Assembly (NCBI RefSeq): GCF_900215575.1
Contig: NZ_OBEJ01000002.1
Location: forward strand, 724,062 to 788,061
DNA: 64,000 nt
Origin: Natronoarchaeum philippinense
GTDB taxonomy: Archaea; Halobacteriota; Halobacteria; Halobacteriales; Natronoarchaeaceae
Direction of reading: 5' to 3'
Shown: positions 52,308 through 61,161 of the stretch, piece after piece
How positions within the stretch are numbered: the stretch's first letter is position 1
Layout: each line of letters opens with the position of its first letter
Translations under genes and position numbers: made by a program
The notes under the pieces: model-generated
What the model was told of the DNA's origin: nothing
Database searches by the model: none
Seen by the model: only the letters and a program-made list of their open reading frames with translations

Positions 52308-55118
52308 TCAGCCCGCGACCGAGAGCGCACCCTCGGGGGCGTGCTCTTTGAGCGTGTTCATCCGCTCGCGGGCGTCGGAACGCGTCGGGTACGTCTCGGC
52401 GCTCTCTGCGAGCGCGTCGCCGTGCTCGTCGACGAGCCGCCAGATCCAGCCGCCGTCGCGCTGGTGGACCTCGAACGTCGGATCGTCGATCTCTAGGACG
52501 CTCGCGGTACCCAGCATCTCCCGAATCTGGTCGATCGCGTCGACGGCACCGCCGCGGTCCTCGTAGCCAGTCGAGCCACCTGCGACGACCGTCTCGTCGG
52601 CGTCGAGCAGCTGCCAGTACCACTGGCCGTCCTCTCGGACGAGTTCGAATCCGGCGGTCTCGAAGTCGAGTTCGCCGGCCTCCGGTGCCAGCGAGCGCAC
52701 CTCGTCGATCACCGACGCCGCCCGCGCCCGAACGTCGTAGCTGTCGGCGCTCCGGGCGTAGACGGTCCGGTCGCGGTCGATCAGCTCCCAGCGCCAGCCG
52801 TCGGCCATGTCGCTGAGCCGTATCGCGGCCTCGTCGATGGCGAAGATCGTCGCGTCGCCGCCCTCCGAGCGTAGCTGTTCGATCGCCTGCCGCGCTGCTT
52901 CGGCGTCTTCGTACTGCTCGCGTCCCTCGACGAGCGTCTCGCGGTGCCGGTCGATCAGATCCCACCGTCGTCCACGATCAGGGTCGACCTCAAACGCCAC
53001 GTCTTCGATGACGTCGATGTCCGCGCTGTCGGCGGTCGGACGCACCTCGTCGACGCTCGTGGACGCCTCGTCGCGGGTTGCGTGTCCGTCGGGTGCGACT
53101 GCCAGCACGTCGTTGGTCTCGTGGATGCACCGCCAGCGCCAATCGTCGGCGTCGTCGGTGTAGAGCTGGAACGCGGCCCCCTCGACCGATCGGATGTCGG
53201 CGTCGGGCGAGTGATCGACGAGGAAGTCCATCGCCTCGCGCGCGCCCTGTTTGGTCGCGTGACGGTCGGCGCCGTCGGCGACGAGTCGGCCGCCCTCGTC
53301 GATGAGTCGCCAGCCCCAGTCGCCGCCGTCGTCCTCGAACAGCTCGAACGCCGCGGTCTCGATCTCCAGCAGATCAGCGTCGGGCGCTTTCTCCTTGAGC
53401 GTCGCCATCGCGCTTCCGGCGTCGTCCTTCGAGTCGTAGGCCTCGCCGCTGTCAGCGAGGACGGCGCCGCCCTCGTCGATCAAGCGCCAGCGCCAGTCGC
53501 CGGCGACGGTCTGGTACTGCTGGAACGCCGCGGTCTCGAACTCCAGCAGGTCGGCTTCTTGGGCTTGCTCGCGGACGCGCTCGATCGCCTCGCTGGCGTC
53601 CTCGGGTGTCTCGTACCCGCCAGTCCGGTCTGCGATGACGCGGCGGTCCTCGGTCACGAAGCGCCAGTGCCAGCCGTCCGATCCGGGGTAGATCTCGTAG
53701 TCGGCGTCGTCGACCTCGAACGTCTCGGCATCCTCGGCAGTTGCAGCCATCCGCCGTGCATCGGTCTGGACCGCCGACCGATCAGTTGCTTCGGGATTGC
53801 TCTCGGCGACGACGCCGTCGTCGGTATCGAGCAGTCGCCAGCGCCAGCCGCCGTCGTCCTCGTAGACTTCGTATCCTGCCCGTCCGCGCTCGACGACGGT
53901 CGCGTCGGCGACGTGACCGAGCACGTCGTCGGCATCGGCTTCGGCCTGTCGGCGCGACTCGAACGTCGGCTCGCTCACGGCGATTTCGTCGTCGTCCGCA
54001 TCGAGCAGTCGCCAGCGCCAGCCGTCGCCGTCCTCGTACAGTTCGACGCCGAAGGGATCGACAGCGAGCACGCGCGCGTCGCCGATCCGATCGACGACGT
54101 CGTCGACGGCGTCGTCCGCGCTCGGCTCGTCGTCGTACGTCTCGGGGCCCTTCGCGATGACCGATCGGTCCTCGTCGAGCAGTCGCCAGTACCAGTTGTC
54201 TCCCTCGCGATAGACGTCGAACGCGGCGCCGTCGATGTCGAGCACCGGCGCCGCCGGTCCTTGGTCCTTCGTGAAACTCACCGAGTCCTCGGTGGCATCT
54301 CGGGAGTCGTAGCGCTGGCCGCTCTCGGCGGCGACGCTGCCGTCGTCGCGTAGCAGCACCCACCGCCAGACGCCCTGCTCGTCCTCGTACAGTCGGAACG
54401 CTGCGGTCGTGATCTCAAGCAGGCGCGCGTTGCTCACTTTGGACTTGAGATCTGCCACGGCGTCTTTCGCCGCCGTTCGGCTGTTCGCAGCCTCGACGCT
54501 GGCCGCGATGGCACTCTGTTGGACCGCGCGCCACGTCCACTCCTCGCCCGGCCGGCGGAACACGCTAAACAGCGTCCCGTGGTTCTTCTGCCCGACCAGC
54601 ACCGGGGGGTGGGCGTCGAGCCCGCGGACCTCGTCTTCGACGAGCATCCCCTCTTTCCCGGTGAGAAACGGCACCAGCACGACGACGCCAGCGATGACGG
54701 CCAAGCCGACAGCGTACACCGCTACGACCGGTATCGTGTAGTCCTGCCCGTACCCCGCCCAGTTGTCGGGGTACGCGATGTTGAACCCAAGGATGCCGAT
54801 TCCCGTGACGGCGAGGCCGCCGAGTGTCGCGTTGATCGCTCGTTCTCGAACCGGCAGCAGCAAGACGATCCCGACGATTGCGATCGGCAGTCCCGCGCCC
54901 GCGAGCGTGTACGCGAGTCGTGCCGTGACCGACACTTCGATCCCGTCGGTCGCACTCGAGGGGATCATCGTCACGAACAGCAACACCCCCGCGAATCCGA
55001 TCACGCAGCCGACGAGAAACAGCCAGTACCCATACACCTGCTTGTTCGATTTTGGCTCCCCGATATACTGCTCGTACAGTGAGAACATCAGCCCACTGCC
55101 CGCGTTAGCTCGTGACAT
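52308..55118 (-). CDS. Membrane protein with about twelve DUF1508/YegP-like repeats
   Basis: The start at 55118 (MSRANAGSGLMFSLYEQYIGEP) gives 936 residues. Four membrane helices occur in the first 150 residues (about 29-53, 68-92, 97-118, 127-150). From about residue 205 the protein is a string of repeats of about 60 residues, each with the pattern xFELYEDxxGxWRWRLLDxD followed by AxSxxxYxxRxxA. I count twelve, plus a degenerate one first (EEWTWRAVQQ). The ninth is worn (RRWDLIDRHR). The repeats match DUF1508/HVO_2922-type units. A TATA-like tataataag stands upstream of the start (about 55145). Confidence 0.82.
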   Translation of the reverse strand: MSRANAGSGLMFSLYEQYIGEPKSNKQVYGYWLFLVGCVIGFAGVLLFVTMIPSSATDGIEVSVTARLAYTLAGAGLPIAIVGIVLLLPVRERAINATLGGLAVTGIGILGFNIAYPDNWAGYGQDYTIPVVAVYAVGLAVIAGVVVLVPFLTGKEGMLVEDEVRGLDAHPPVLVGQKNHGTLFSVFRRPGEEWTWRAVQQSAIAASVEAANSRTAAKDAVADLKSKVSNARLLEITTAAFRLYEDEQGVWRWVLLRDDGSVAAESGQRYDSRDATEDSVSFTKDQGPAAPVLDIDGAAFDVYREGDNWYWRLLDEDRSVIAKGPETYDDEPSADDAVDDVVDRIGDARVLAVDPFGVELYEDGDGWRWRLLDADDDEIAVSEPTFESRRQAEADADDVLGHVADATVVERGRAGYEVYEDDGGWRWRLLDTDDGVVAESNPEATDRSAVQTDARRMAATAEDAETFEVDDADYEIYPGSDGWHWRFVTEDRRVIADRTGGYETPEDASEAIERVREQAQEADLLEFETAAFQQYQTVAGDWRWRLIDEGGAVLADSGEAYDSKDDAGSAMATLKEKAPDADLLEIETAAFELFEDDGGDWGWRLIDEGGRLVADGADRHATKQGAREAMDFLVDHSPDADIRSVEGAAFQLYTDDADDWRWRCIHETNDVLAVAPDGHATRDEASTSVDEVRPTADSADIDVIEDVAFEVDPDRGRRWDLIDRHRETLVEGREQYEDAEAARQAIEQLRSEGGDATIFAIDEAAIRLSDMADGWRWELIDRDRTVYARSADSYDVRARAASVIDEVRSLAPEAGELDFETAGFELVREDGQWYWQLLDADETVVAGGSTGYEDRGGAVDAIDQIREMLGTASVLEIDDPTFEVHQRDGGWIWRLVDEHGDALAESAETYPTRSDARERMNTLKEHAPEGALSVAG

Positions 55119-55342
55119 CGTTGTCGGCGGATACCACACAACTATGTATAATAAGAATTGGTGGTGAATGTAATCATCTACACATGATGAAATAAATATC
55201 ATTTCCCGAAGTGCGTCACTCAAACTTACGGCCAGCGATCGCGTCTCGTCCACGTCCCTTCTCGCCGCTGACGCGTGACCCGACACTCTCCAGTGCGTTG
55301 GCTCGATGAAACGTTTGTGTCCGGGGACGTTCTACCGATCCT

Positions 55343-56116
55343 ATGGACGTCGCTTCGACGGCACGTGCCGTGGCCGACCGCGCGCGCGATCGACAGATCA
55401 CGTTTCTGGCGGCCAGCATCGCCTACTACGTGTTCTTCTCTATTCTCCCGCTGCTGTTGCTGGTTCTCGCCATCGGATCGCTCGTCGGCGGTGAGTCCTT
55501 TGCCGATCAGATCGTCTCGGCGATCAGCGGCAGTCTCTCATCGGAGGGCGAAACAGTTGTCTCTGGCGCACTCTCGGACCCGCAAGGACGAGCGAGCGCG
55601 TCCTTCATCGGGACCGTCGCGCTGCTCTGGAGCTCGCTCAAAATGTTTCGAGCGCTCGATATCGCCTTCGACGAGGTGTATCGTCCGGACGCCGAAACAT
55701 CGCTGCTCGATCAGATCAGAGATGGCCTCCTCGCGCTCGCGTTGATCGGCCTCGCAATCGTCTTCATGATCGGACTCGGCGCCGTGATCGGTCTCGCCGA
55801 GGCGTTCGGCGTCCCCTTCCTGAACGTCGTCGGCTGGCTTGCACTCGTCGCCGGGCTGCTCGTCGTCTTTCTGCCGCTGTACTACGTAATGCCGCCGGTC
55901 GAGATGACTGCCGGTGAGGCGCTCCCCGGAGCGGTGTTCGCTGCCGGCGGCTGGCTCGCCCTGCAAGTCGGCTTCCAGATATACGCGTCGCAGGCGGGCA
56001 ACTACGATGCCTACGGCGTCCTCGGCGCTATCTTGCTCTTTTTGACTTGGTTGTACTTCGCGGGCGTAATCGTGCTGCTCGGTGCTACCGTCAACGCCGT
56101 TCTCGGGGGATACTGA
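55343..56116 (+). CDS. YihY/BrkB-type inner membrane protein
   Basis: 257 residues with six predicted membrane helices. The family signature is ITFLAASIAYYVFFSILPLLLLVLAI at about 19-44, and later VVFLPLYYVMPPVEMTAGEALPGAVFAAGGW and LTWLYFAGVIVLLGATVNAVLGGY. Function of the family is uncertain (it was once mis-assigned as RNase BN). Confidence 0.88.
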   Translation: MDVASTARAVADRARDRQITFLAASIAYYVFFSILPLLLLVLAIGSLVGGESFADQIVSAISGSLSSEGETVVSGALSDPQGRASASFIGTVALLWSSLKMFRALDIAFDEVYRPDAETSLLDQIRDGLLALALIGLAIVFMIGLGAVIGLAEAFGVPFLNVVGWLALVAGLLVVFLPLYYVMPPVEMTAGEALPGAVFAAGGWLALQVGFQIYASQAGNYDAYGVLGAILLFLTWLYFAGVIVLLGATVNAVLGGY

Positions 56117-56155
56117 GACTGCACGAACGTGGTGGGACTTCGGCTGGCGGTGCAA

Positions 56156-56171
56156 GTGACGGGATTCGAAC
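56156..56171 (-). repeat. tRNA-Arg 3'-end fragment, copy A
   Basis: Sixteen bases (gtgacgggattcgaac) identical to the T-arm/acceptor part of the tRNA-Arg gene at 56378-56393. No other tRNA parts are present. Confidence 0.8.
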
Positions 56172-56250
56172 TCGGTGCAAGACTCGCGCTGCTCGTCTTG
56201 CGTAGACCGAATTCCCGGGTTCGTTCGCTCGTCGCGTCCGCTCCTCGCAG

Positions 56251-56333
56251 AACGGGCGTGACGGGATTCGAACCACGGTCGTTCCCGTTCGCTCGCTACG
56301 CTCGCTCACCTCTCACTCCCTGCTTCGAATCCC
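56251..56333. repeat. tRNA-Arg 3'-end fragment, copy B, in a palindromic module
   Basis: Bases 56251-56274 are identical to 56371-56394, the 3' end of tRNA-Arg. The module 56262-56333 begins gggattcgaa and ends ttcgaatccc, an inverted T-arm. Bases 56290-56333 match 58707-58750 at the second tRNA locus at 41 of 44 positions. Confidence 0.85.
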
Positions 56334-56372
56334 TCGGCCCGTGTTCACTGCTCGCTGTCGCTCGCAGGAAAA

Positions 56373-56445
56373 CGGGCGTGACGGGATTCGAACCCGCGGT
56401 CGAAAGGTTAGGAACCTTTCGCCCTATCCGCTAGGCCACACGCCC
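56373..56445 (-). tRNA. tRNA-Arg (anticodon CCT)
   Basis: A 73-base cloverleaf: acceptor GGGCGTG/CACGCCC with discriminator G, D-stem GCCT/GGGC, anticodon stem AAAGG/CCTTT with loop TTCCTAA (anticodon CCT), and T-stem GCGGG/CCCGT with loop TTCGAAT. No intron. The gene is followed at its 3' side by partial copies of its own 3' end. Confidence 0.96.
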
Positions 56446-56463
56446 AATTGACGCAGAAAAACT

Positions 56464-56760
56464 TCAGTTGTTGGAGCTCTCGGTTTCGGCGTCCTCACTC
56501 GCAACGTGGTCGGTCTCGACGAACTCGTCGTCGTCCGCGGGCTCGGGCGTGCTGTCCGTCTCGCCGGGTCCATCGCGCATTTCCTGTAGCTCCTGCTCGA
56601 CTTCTTCACGTCCTTTCTGGAACTCGCCCATCGCCTCGCCGGTCGACCGGGCGAGCTTGGGGATCTTGTTTGCGCCAAACAGGAGGACGGCCAGGAGCAA
56701 CACGACGAGCATCTCCGGACCGCCGGGAATGGCGAACAGCGGTGTGATTTCAGGTGCCAT
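56464..56760 (-). CDS. tatA: Twin-arginine translocase subunit TatA
   Basis: The start at 56760 (MAPEITPLFAIPGGPEML) gives 98 residues. One membrane helix (MLVVLLLAVLLFGANKIPKLAR) leads into an amphipathic helix (STGEAMGEFQKGREEVEQEL) and an acidic tail, the TatA form. Haloarchaea export many proteins by Tat. The minus-strand TATA ctataatt (about 56785-56792) lies about 28 bases upstream. Confidence 0.93.
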   Translation of the reverse strand: MAPEITPLFAIPGGPEMLVVLLLAVLLFGANKIPKLARSTGEAMGEFQKGREEVEQELQEMRDGPGETDSTPEPADDDEFVETDHVASEDAETESSNN

Positions 56761-56978
56761 CTCTACCTGTTGCTTGCTCTCTCGCAATTATAGGCTTTTT
56801 GCTCCCTCCGGTCGTCTTCGGGGCTCGGTTCAGAACCCACACCGTGGCGCCCTCATGCGTTCGAAAATCCAATGGAGCGTCGCGTTCCATCGGCGGCGGG
56901 ATCCCGTCCGGTGATCCGCCGACACGGACGATCACAAACGTAACTAACATGGGTCTATCGGGCTAACAACTTCCCGTA

Positions 56979-57473
56979 ATGGTCGACACAGGCGACTCCG
57001 CTCCGGACTTCACTGCACCGCTTGCCAACGGCGACATCGAATCCCTGACGCTCTCGGACGAACTCGGCGATGCGCCGATCGTGCTGGCGTTCTTCCCCGG
57101 CGCGTTTACCGGCGTCTGCACCGACGAGATGTGTACGTTCCAAGACCGACTCTCGGGCTTCGAGGACATCGGTGCGACGGTTTACGGCATCAGCCGCGAT
57201 ACGCCCTTCTCGCTCAACGAGTTCCGCGATCAGAACGATCTGAGCTTCGGGCTGATCAGCGACCTCAATAAGGAGATCATCGACGCGTACGACATCGAGA
57301 TGGACTTCGACGATCTCGGCGTCTACGGCGTCGCCAAGCGCTCGGTGTTCGTCGTCGACGCCGACGGCGAAATCACGTACTCGTGGGTCAGCGACGACCC
57401 CGGCGTCGAACCGGACTACGAGGAAGTCCGCGAGGCCGCGGCCGCCGCCGCCACCGTCGAAGCCGCAGACTAA
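56979..57473 (+). CDS. Peroxiredoxin (AhpC/TSA, Bcp-like)
   Basis: 164 residues. The peroxidatic Cys47 and resolving Cys52 are in FFPGAFTGVCTDEMCTFQD, with the C-x4-C spacing of Bcp-type enzymes. Thioredoxin-fold elements APDFTAPLANG and YGVAKRSVFVVDADGEITYSW are present. It reduces peroxides with thiol donors. Confidence 0.93.
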   Translation: MVDTGDSAPDFTAPLANGDIESLTLSDELGDAPIVLAFFPGAFTGVCTDEMCTFQDRLSGFEDIGATVYGISRDTPFSLNEFRDQNDLSFGLISDLNKEIIDAYDIEMDFDDLGVYGVAKRSVFVVDADGEITYSWVSDDPGVEPDYEEVREAAAAAATVEAAD

Positions 57474-57530
57474 ACTCGGATCGACGCTCTCGCCCGGTGA
57501 GTTTTTTCCGACGCGCCGCCAGTACCCCGT

Positions 57531-58340
57531 ATGGTAGACCCCGAGACTGACGGTCGCGTCTACGACCCAGCCGACGAGCACGCGTTTCCCGACGCGCGGG
57601 TCAACGACGTGCTCTCTTTGATCACGACGGACGAGGAAATTCAGACCTACCTCGAAGCACAGAACGTCAACCCCGTCGATCGGAAGGGGTACAACGACCA
57701 CGGCGCAAAGCACATCGAGATCGTCAGAAATCGTGCGCTGTGTCTGTACGATCTGCTCAAAGACGCCGGGGTCGAGTTCAACGGTGCCAGCCAGCAGGGT
57801 CTCGACGAGGCCGACGAGGCGGTAATCGTCGCTCTCGCGGCGACGCTTCACGACATCGGCCACGTCGTCCACCGCGACGATCACGCCTACTACTCACTGC
57901 CGCTCGCGGCGGACATCCTCGACCGCATTCTCCCGGAGTTCTACGACATCGCCGAGACGGTACGCGTCAAAGGCGAGGTGCTTCACGCCATCCTCTGTCA
58001 CCACACTGCGGAGACGCCGTTGACCACTGAAGCGGGTGTGATTCGCGTGGCCGACGCGCTCGACATGGAACGCGGGCGCTCCCGGATCCCCTACGAAGAG
58101 GGAGGGCGCGGCATCAACACGATTTCGAGTCAGGCCATCCACAACGTCGCGCTACAGCCCGGCGACGGCTCCGCAGTGCTGGTCGAGATCGAGATGACAA
58201 ACGCTGCAGGCGTCTATCAGGTCGACAACCTGCTCAAGCACAAGCTCCACGACTCGGGCCTCGAAGACGACATCCGAATCGTTGCGATCAACGAGCACGC
58301 AGATCAAGACGAGTCGCTCGTCGAACGGATCGAGCTGTAG
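57531..58340 (+). CDS. HD-domain metal-dependent phosphohydrolase
   Basis: 269 residues. Metal-binding residues are visible: His57/His61 in YNDHGAKHIEIVRN, His107-Asp108 and His111 in ATLHDIGHVVHRDDH, HAILCHH, and the distal Asp in VADALDMERGRSRIPY. The substrate (nucleotide or other phosphoester) is unknown. Confidence 0.85.
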   Translation: MVDPETDGRVYDPADEHAFPDARVNDVLSLITTDEEIQTYLEAQNVNPVDRKGYNDHGAKHIEIVRNRALCLYDLLKDAGVEFNGASQQGLDEADEAVIVALAATLHDIGHVVHRDDHAYYSLPLAADILDRILPEFYDIAETVRVKGEVLHAILCHHTAETPLTTEAGVIRVADALDMERGRSRIPYEEGGRGINTISSQAIHNVALQPGDGSAVLVEIEMTNAAGVYQVDNLLKHKLHDSGLEDDIRIVAINEHADQDESLVERIEL

Positions 58341-58349
58341 TACTAGCGC

Positions 58350-58592
58350 TCACCGCGCGTCGGCGGCCGGACTGAAAATACCGTCGTCCTCTCGGACGGT
58401 GCCTCGCTCTCGAAGCGTTCGCAGAATACTGTGCAGCGTGAGTTTGTTCAGCCCGACGTTATCGCGCAGTTCGTCGACGCTCGCACCGCCTGCTGTTTTG
58501 AGACTGAGATACACGAGCTTCGCCTCCGCCGAATCGAGGTCCTCCGGGACCGCGGCGGTCGCCGCGTACCGGTCTTGAGAGGCCGCTGTCAT
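58350..58592 (-). CDS. Small winged-helix regulator
   Basis: 80 residues. A single winged helix spans about 18-72 (LDSAEAKLVYLSLKTAGGASVDELRDNVGLNKLTLHSILRTLRERGTVREDDGIFSPA). The gene converges with the HD-domain gene nine bases away. It is probably a transcription regulator of MarR/TrmB type. Confidence 0.7.
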   Translation of the reverse strand: MTAASQDRYAATAAVPEDLDSAEAKLVYLSLKTAGGASVDELRDNVGLNKLTLHSILRTLRERGTVREDDGIFSPAADAR

Positions 58593-58679
58593 TGAACATT
58601 GCTATTTCTTCGACGATAATAAAACCCCTCTACAACGATTGTCGATAATACGGCGCAGTCTCGGGGTTCCATTACGACA

Positions 58680-58934
58680 CGCGTCTGAACTGCGGCCGCT
58701 CCCGGTCGCTCGCTACGCTCGCTCACCTCCCACTCCCTGTTTCAAATCCCGTGGTCTACGATTTGCTCGTCGTGTCCACTCCTCGCAAAAGCGGAAGGGG
58801 CGGGATTTGAACCACGCCCAGACGTGCTCGCTTCGCTGTGCGCGCCTAGTCTACTTCAAATCCCTTGGTCGTCCGAACACGATTCATCCGCATCGCTCGG
58901 CGATGAAACGCCTCGCTGGTGATGAATCGAGAAA
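58680..58934. repeat. tRNA-3'-end modules beside the second tRNA-like gene
   Basis: The 342-base gap 58593-58934 holds no supported gene. Bases 58707-58750 match the module at the tRNA-Arg locus. Bases 58792-58817 are identical over 26 bases to 58935-58960, the 3' end of the tRNA-like gene. Module 58803-58864 starts gggatttgaa and ends ttcaaatccc, an inverted T-arm. Confidence 0.85.
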
Positions 58935-59033
58935 CGGAAGGGGCGGGATTTGAACCACGCGAAGCCTTGACGCCACACCGCCGACGGTATCGTACGCCGG
59001 CGTGACGGTGCTCTACCACTGAGCTACCCTTCC
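58935..59033 (-). tRNA. tRNA-like gene, isotype not assigned (intron or degenerate)
   Basis: Acceptor arms GGAAGGG and CCCTTCC pair fully, and a perfect D-arm GCTC/AGTGGTA/GAGC follows TA. A T-loop TTCAAAT is present. The middle is about 20 bases too long. CCGTC can pair with GGCGG as anticodon stem, leaving a 21-base loop, so an intron is possible, but the T-stem (CGTGG against CCCGC) pairs at only two positions. Either a tRNA with an intron and altered T-arm or a decayed tRNA gene. No anticodon can be called. Confidence 0.55.
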
Positions 59034-59133
59034 TCGTGGGGCGTTACGTCGGGGGTGCATGTAAATCCTCTCTCGTAGATGTCACTCAGCGACCCAACTG
59101 TTTTTCTCTCTGGGCGCAATGTGTCGCCCGCAA

Positions 59134-59331
59134 ATGGACCTAACGCTCACACTTTTGGCGCTGTTAACGGGCGTGCTTGCCGGGGGGCTGTTTAGTTTCC
59201 TCCAGATACCGATCCCCGCCCCACCGGAACTACCGGGACTGATGGGCATCGTCGGCATCTATCTCGGCTACAAAATCGTTCGATGGTCGGGAATCGGCTT
59301 CGACCTGCTCCGGGCGCTGGGCGTTCAGTAG
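59134..59331 (+). CDS. XapX-domain membrane protein
   Basis: ATG 59134 (MDLTLTLLALLTGVLAGGLFS) gives 65 residues; an in-frame ATG at 59119 adds five. Two helices flank IPIPAPPELPGLMGIVGIYLGYKIV, the XapX signature. Function unknown. The 3' end overlaps the sdhA 3' end by seven bases. Confidence 0.85.
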   Translation: MDLTLTLLALLTGVLAGGLFSFLQIPIPAPPELPGLMGIVGIYLGYKIVRWSGIGFDLLRALGVQ

Positions 59332-61154
59332 CTACGCTCTTTTGGCTCGTAGGTCTTGTTCTCGCCTTCGAGGACGACCGGCTTGTACCAGAGGTCCGGC
59401 GAGCCCTCGTCCCACGAGATCAGCGTGTGTTTGAGCCACTCGTCGTCCTTGCGCTCTTGGTGCTCCTGGCGCCAGTGTGCGCCGCGGAACTCGTCGCGCG
59501 CGAGCGCGCCGAGCGTGATCGTCTCCGCGATGTCGATCAGGTTGCGCGTCTCGATCGTCTGTTGCAGGTCGGTGTTGAACGTCCGCGAGGGGTCGTCGAC
59601 GTAGACATCCTGATAGTCTTCGCGGGCCTTCCGAATCTCTCGGAGCGCCGTCTTGAGCCCCTCCTCGTTGCGGAACACGTTGACGTTCTCGGTCATCGCC
59701 TTCTGGAGGCGCTCGCGGATTTCGGCGTGCTGGACGCCGTCGTCCTTTTCGAGCAGCTGCTCGACGCGCTGTTTTTGCGCATCGACGGCCTGCTCGACGA
59801 CCGACTCGCCGGTCACCGCACCGCCGTCGGCGACGGCGTCTTCGTCGGACGAGTCGACCGCCCCCAGCGAAACCGGCGAGTCGACCTCGCCGGGTTCGGT
59901 TTCGTCGGTACGGCCAGTCGTGATCTCGGCTTCGCCGAGGTCCTCCCCGGCGGCGTGCTTGCCGGCGCGCTTGCCGAAGACGATCAGCTCGGGTAGGGCG
60001 TTCCCGCCGAGGCGATTGGCGCCGTGGACGCTCGCACAGGCACACTCTCCGGCGGCGTACAGGCCGTTGATGCACGTTTCGCCGTTCTCGTCGGTCTCGA
60101 TGCCGCCCATCTCGTAGTGCTGACCGGGCTTGACCGGCATCGGCTCCACGAGGCCGTCGACGCCCTCGAAGTCCTCCGCGAGGTGGAGGATGTTCTCCAA
60201 GCGGTCCATGATGCGCTCCTCTCCGAGGTGGCGCATGTCGAGGTGGACGTACTCGTCGTTGACGCCGCGGCCCTCGTTGACTTCGGTGAGTTCGGCCCGC
60301 GAGACGACGTCACGGGACGCGAGCTCGCCCTCGTTGTTCGCGTAGCCGTGCTCGAACATGAAGCGCTCGCCCTCCTCGTTGTAGAGGATGCCACCCTCAC
60401 CGCGGACTCCCTCGCTGATGAGGACGCCCGTCGACGGCAGCGTCGTAGGGTGGAACTGGACGAACTCCATGTCCTCGAGCGGTGCGCCGGCGCGATAGGC
60501 CATCGCCTGCCCGTCACCGGTACAGGAGACGGCGTTGGTCGTGTGATCGAACACCTGACCGGGACCACCAGTCGCCAGGATGACGCCTTGGTTCGCCTTG
60601 AACCCGGCAACCTCGCCCGACTGAACGTCGTAGCCGACGACGCCGTGGCAGGTCCGATCTTCGGGATCGTCGTGGTCCGTGACCGCGAGTTCGGAGACGA
60701 ACCACTCGTCGTACACTTGAACGCCGTGCTTGACGACCTGCTCGTACATCGTGTGCAGCAAGTGATGGCCGGTCTCTGCGCCCGCGTAGGTCGTGCGCGG
60801 GAACGAGAGGCCGCCGAAGGGACGCTGGGAGACCCGACCGTCCTCCTCGCGAGAGAACGGCATCCCCCAGTGTTCGAGTCGGATCACGTCCTCTGGGGCG
60901 TCTTGGGCCAGCGTCTCGATGGCCGGCGCGTCACCGAGGTAGTCCGACCCCTTCATCGTGTCGTAGGCGTGCAGCTCCCAGTCGTCGCCCTCGCGCAGCG
61001 CGGCGTTGATGCCGCCCTCGGCCGCGCCGGTGTGGCTTCGAACCGGGTGGAGTTTCGTCACGATGGCCGTGTCGGCCCCCGCCTTCTGTGCGGCGATCGC
61101 CGCTCGCAAGCCGGCGCCGCCGGCGCCGACAACGATTACGTCGTGTTCGTGCAT
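59325..61154 (-). CDS. sdhA: Succinate dehydrogenase flavoprotein subunit
   Basis: 609 residues. FAD-binding VIVVGAGGAGLRAAIAAQ, flavin-His loop VRSHTGAAEGGINAAL, substrate region FVQFHPTTL, GVRGEGGILYNEEGERFMFEHG, and GLYAAGECACASVHGANRLGGNALPELIVFGKRAG are all present. An acidic insertion (about 400-430) is haloarchaeal. It oxidises succinate to fumarate. Last gene of sdhC-D-B-A. Confidence 0.96.
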   Translation of the reverse strand: MHEHDVIVVGAGGAGLRAAIAAQKAGADTAIVTKLHPVRSHTGAAEGGINAALREGDDWELHAYDTMKGSDYLGDAPAIETLAQDAPEDVIRLEHWGMPFSREEDGRVSQRPFGGLSFPRTTYAGAETGHHLLHTMYEQVVKHGVQVYDEWFVSELAVTDHDDPEDRTCHGVVGYDVQSGEVAGFKANQGVILATGGPGQVFDHTTNAVSCTGDGQAMAYRAGAPLEDMEFVQFHPTTLPSTGVLISEGVRGEGGILYNEEGERFMFEHGYANNEGELASRDVVSRAELTEVNEGRGVNDEYVHLDMRHLGEERIMDRLENILHLAEDFEGVDGLVEPMPVKPGQHYEMGGIETDENGETCINGLYAAGECACASVHGANRLGGNALPELIVFGKRAGKHAAGEDLGEAEITTGRTDETEPGEVDSPVSLGAVDSSDEDAVADGGAVTGESVVEQAVDAQKQRVEQLLEKDDGVQHAEIRERLQKAMTENVNVFRNEEGLKTALREIRKAREDYQDVYVDDPSRTFNTDLQQTIETRNLIDIAETITLGALARDEFRGAHWRQEHQERKDDEWLKHTLISWDEGSPDLWYKPVVLEGENKTYEPKERSY

Positions 61155-61161
61155 AGTAATG

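Noticed and set aside
58639..58953. A 104-codon open frame across the tRNA-module region
   Set aside because: It runs through repeat modules and the 3' part of the tRNA-like gene. No promoter or protein-like composition.
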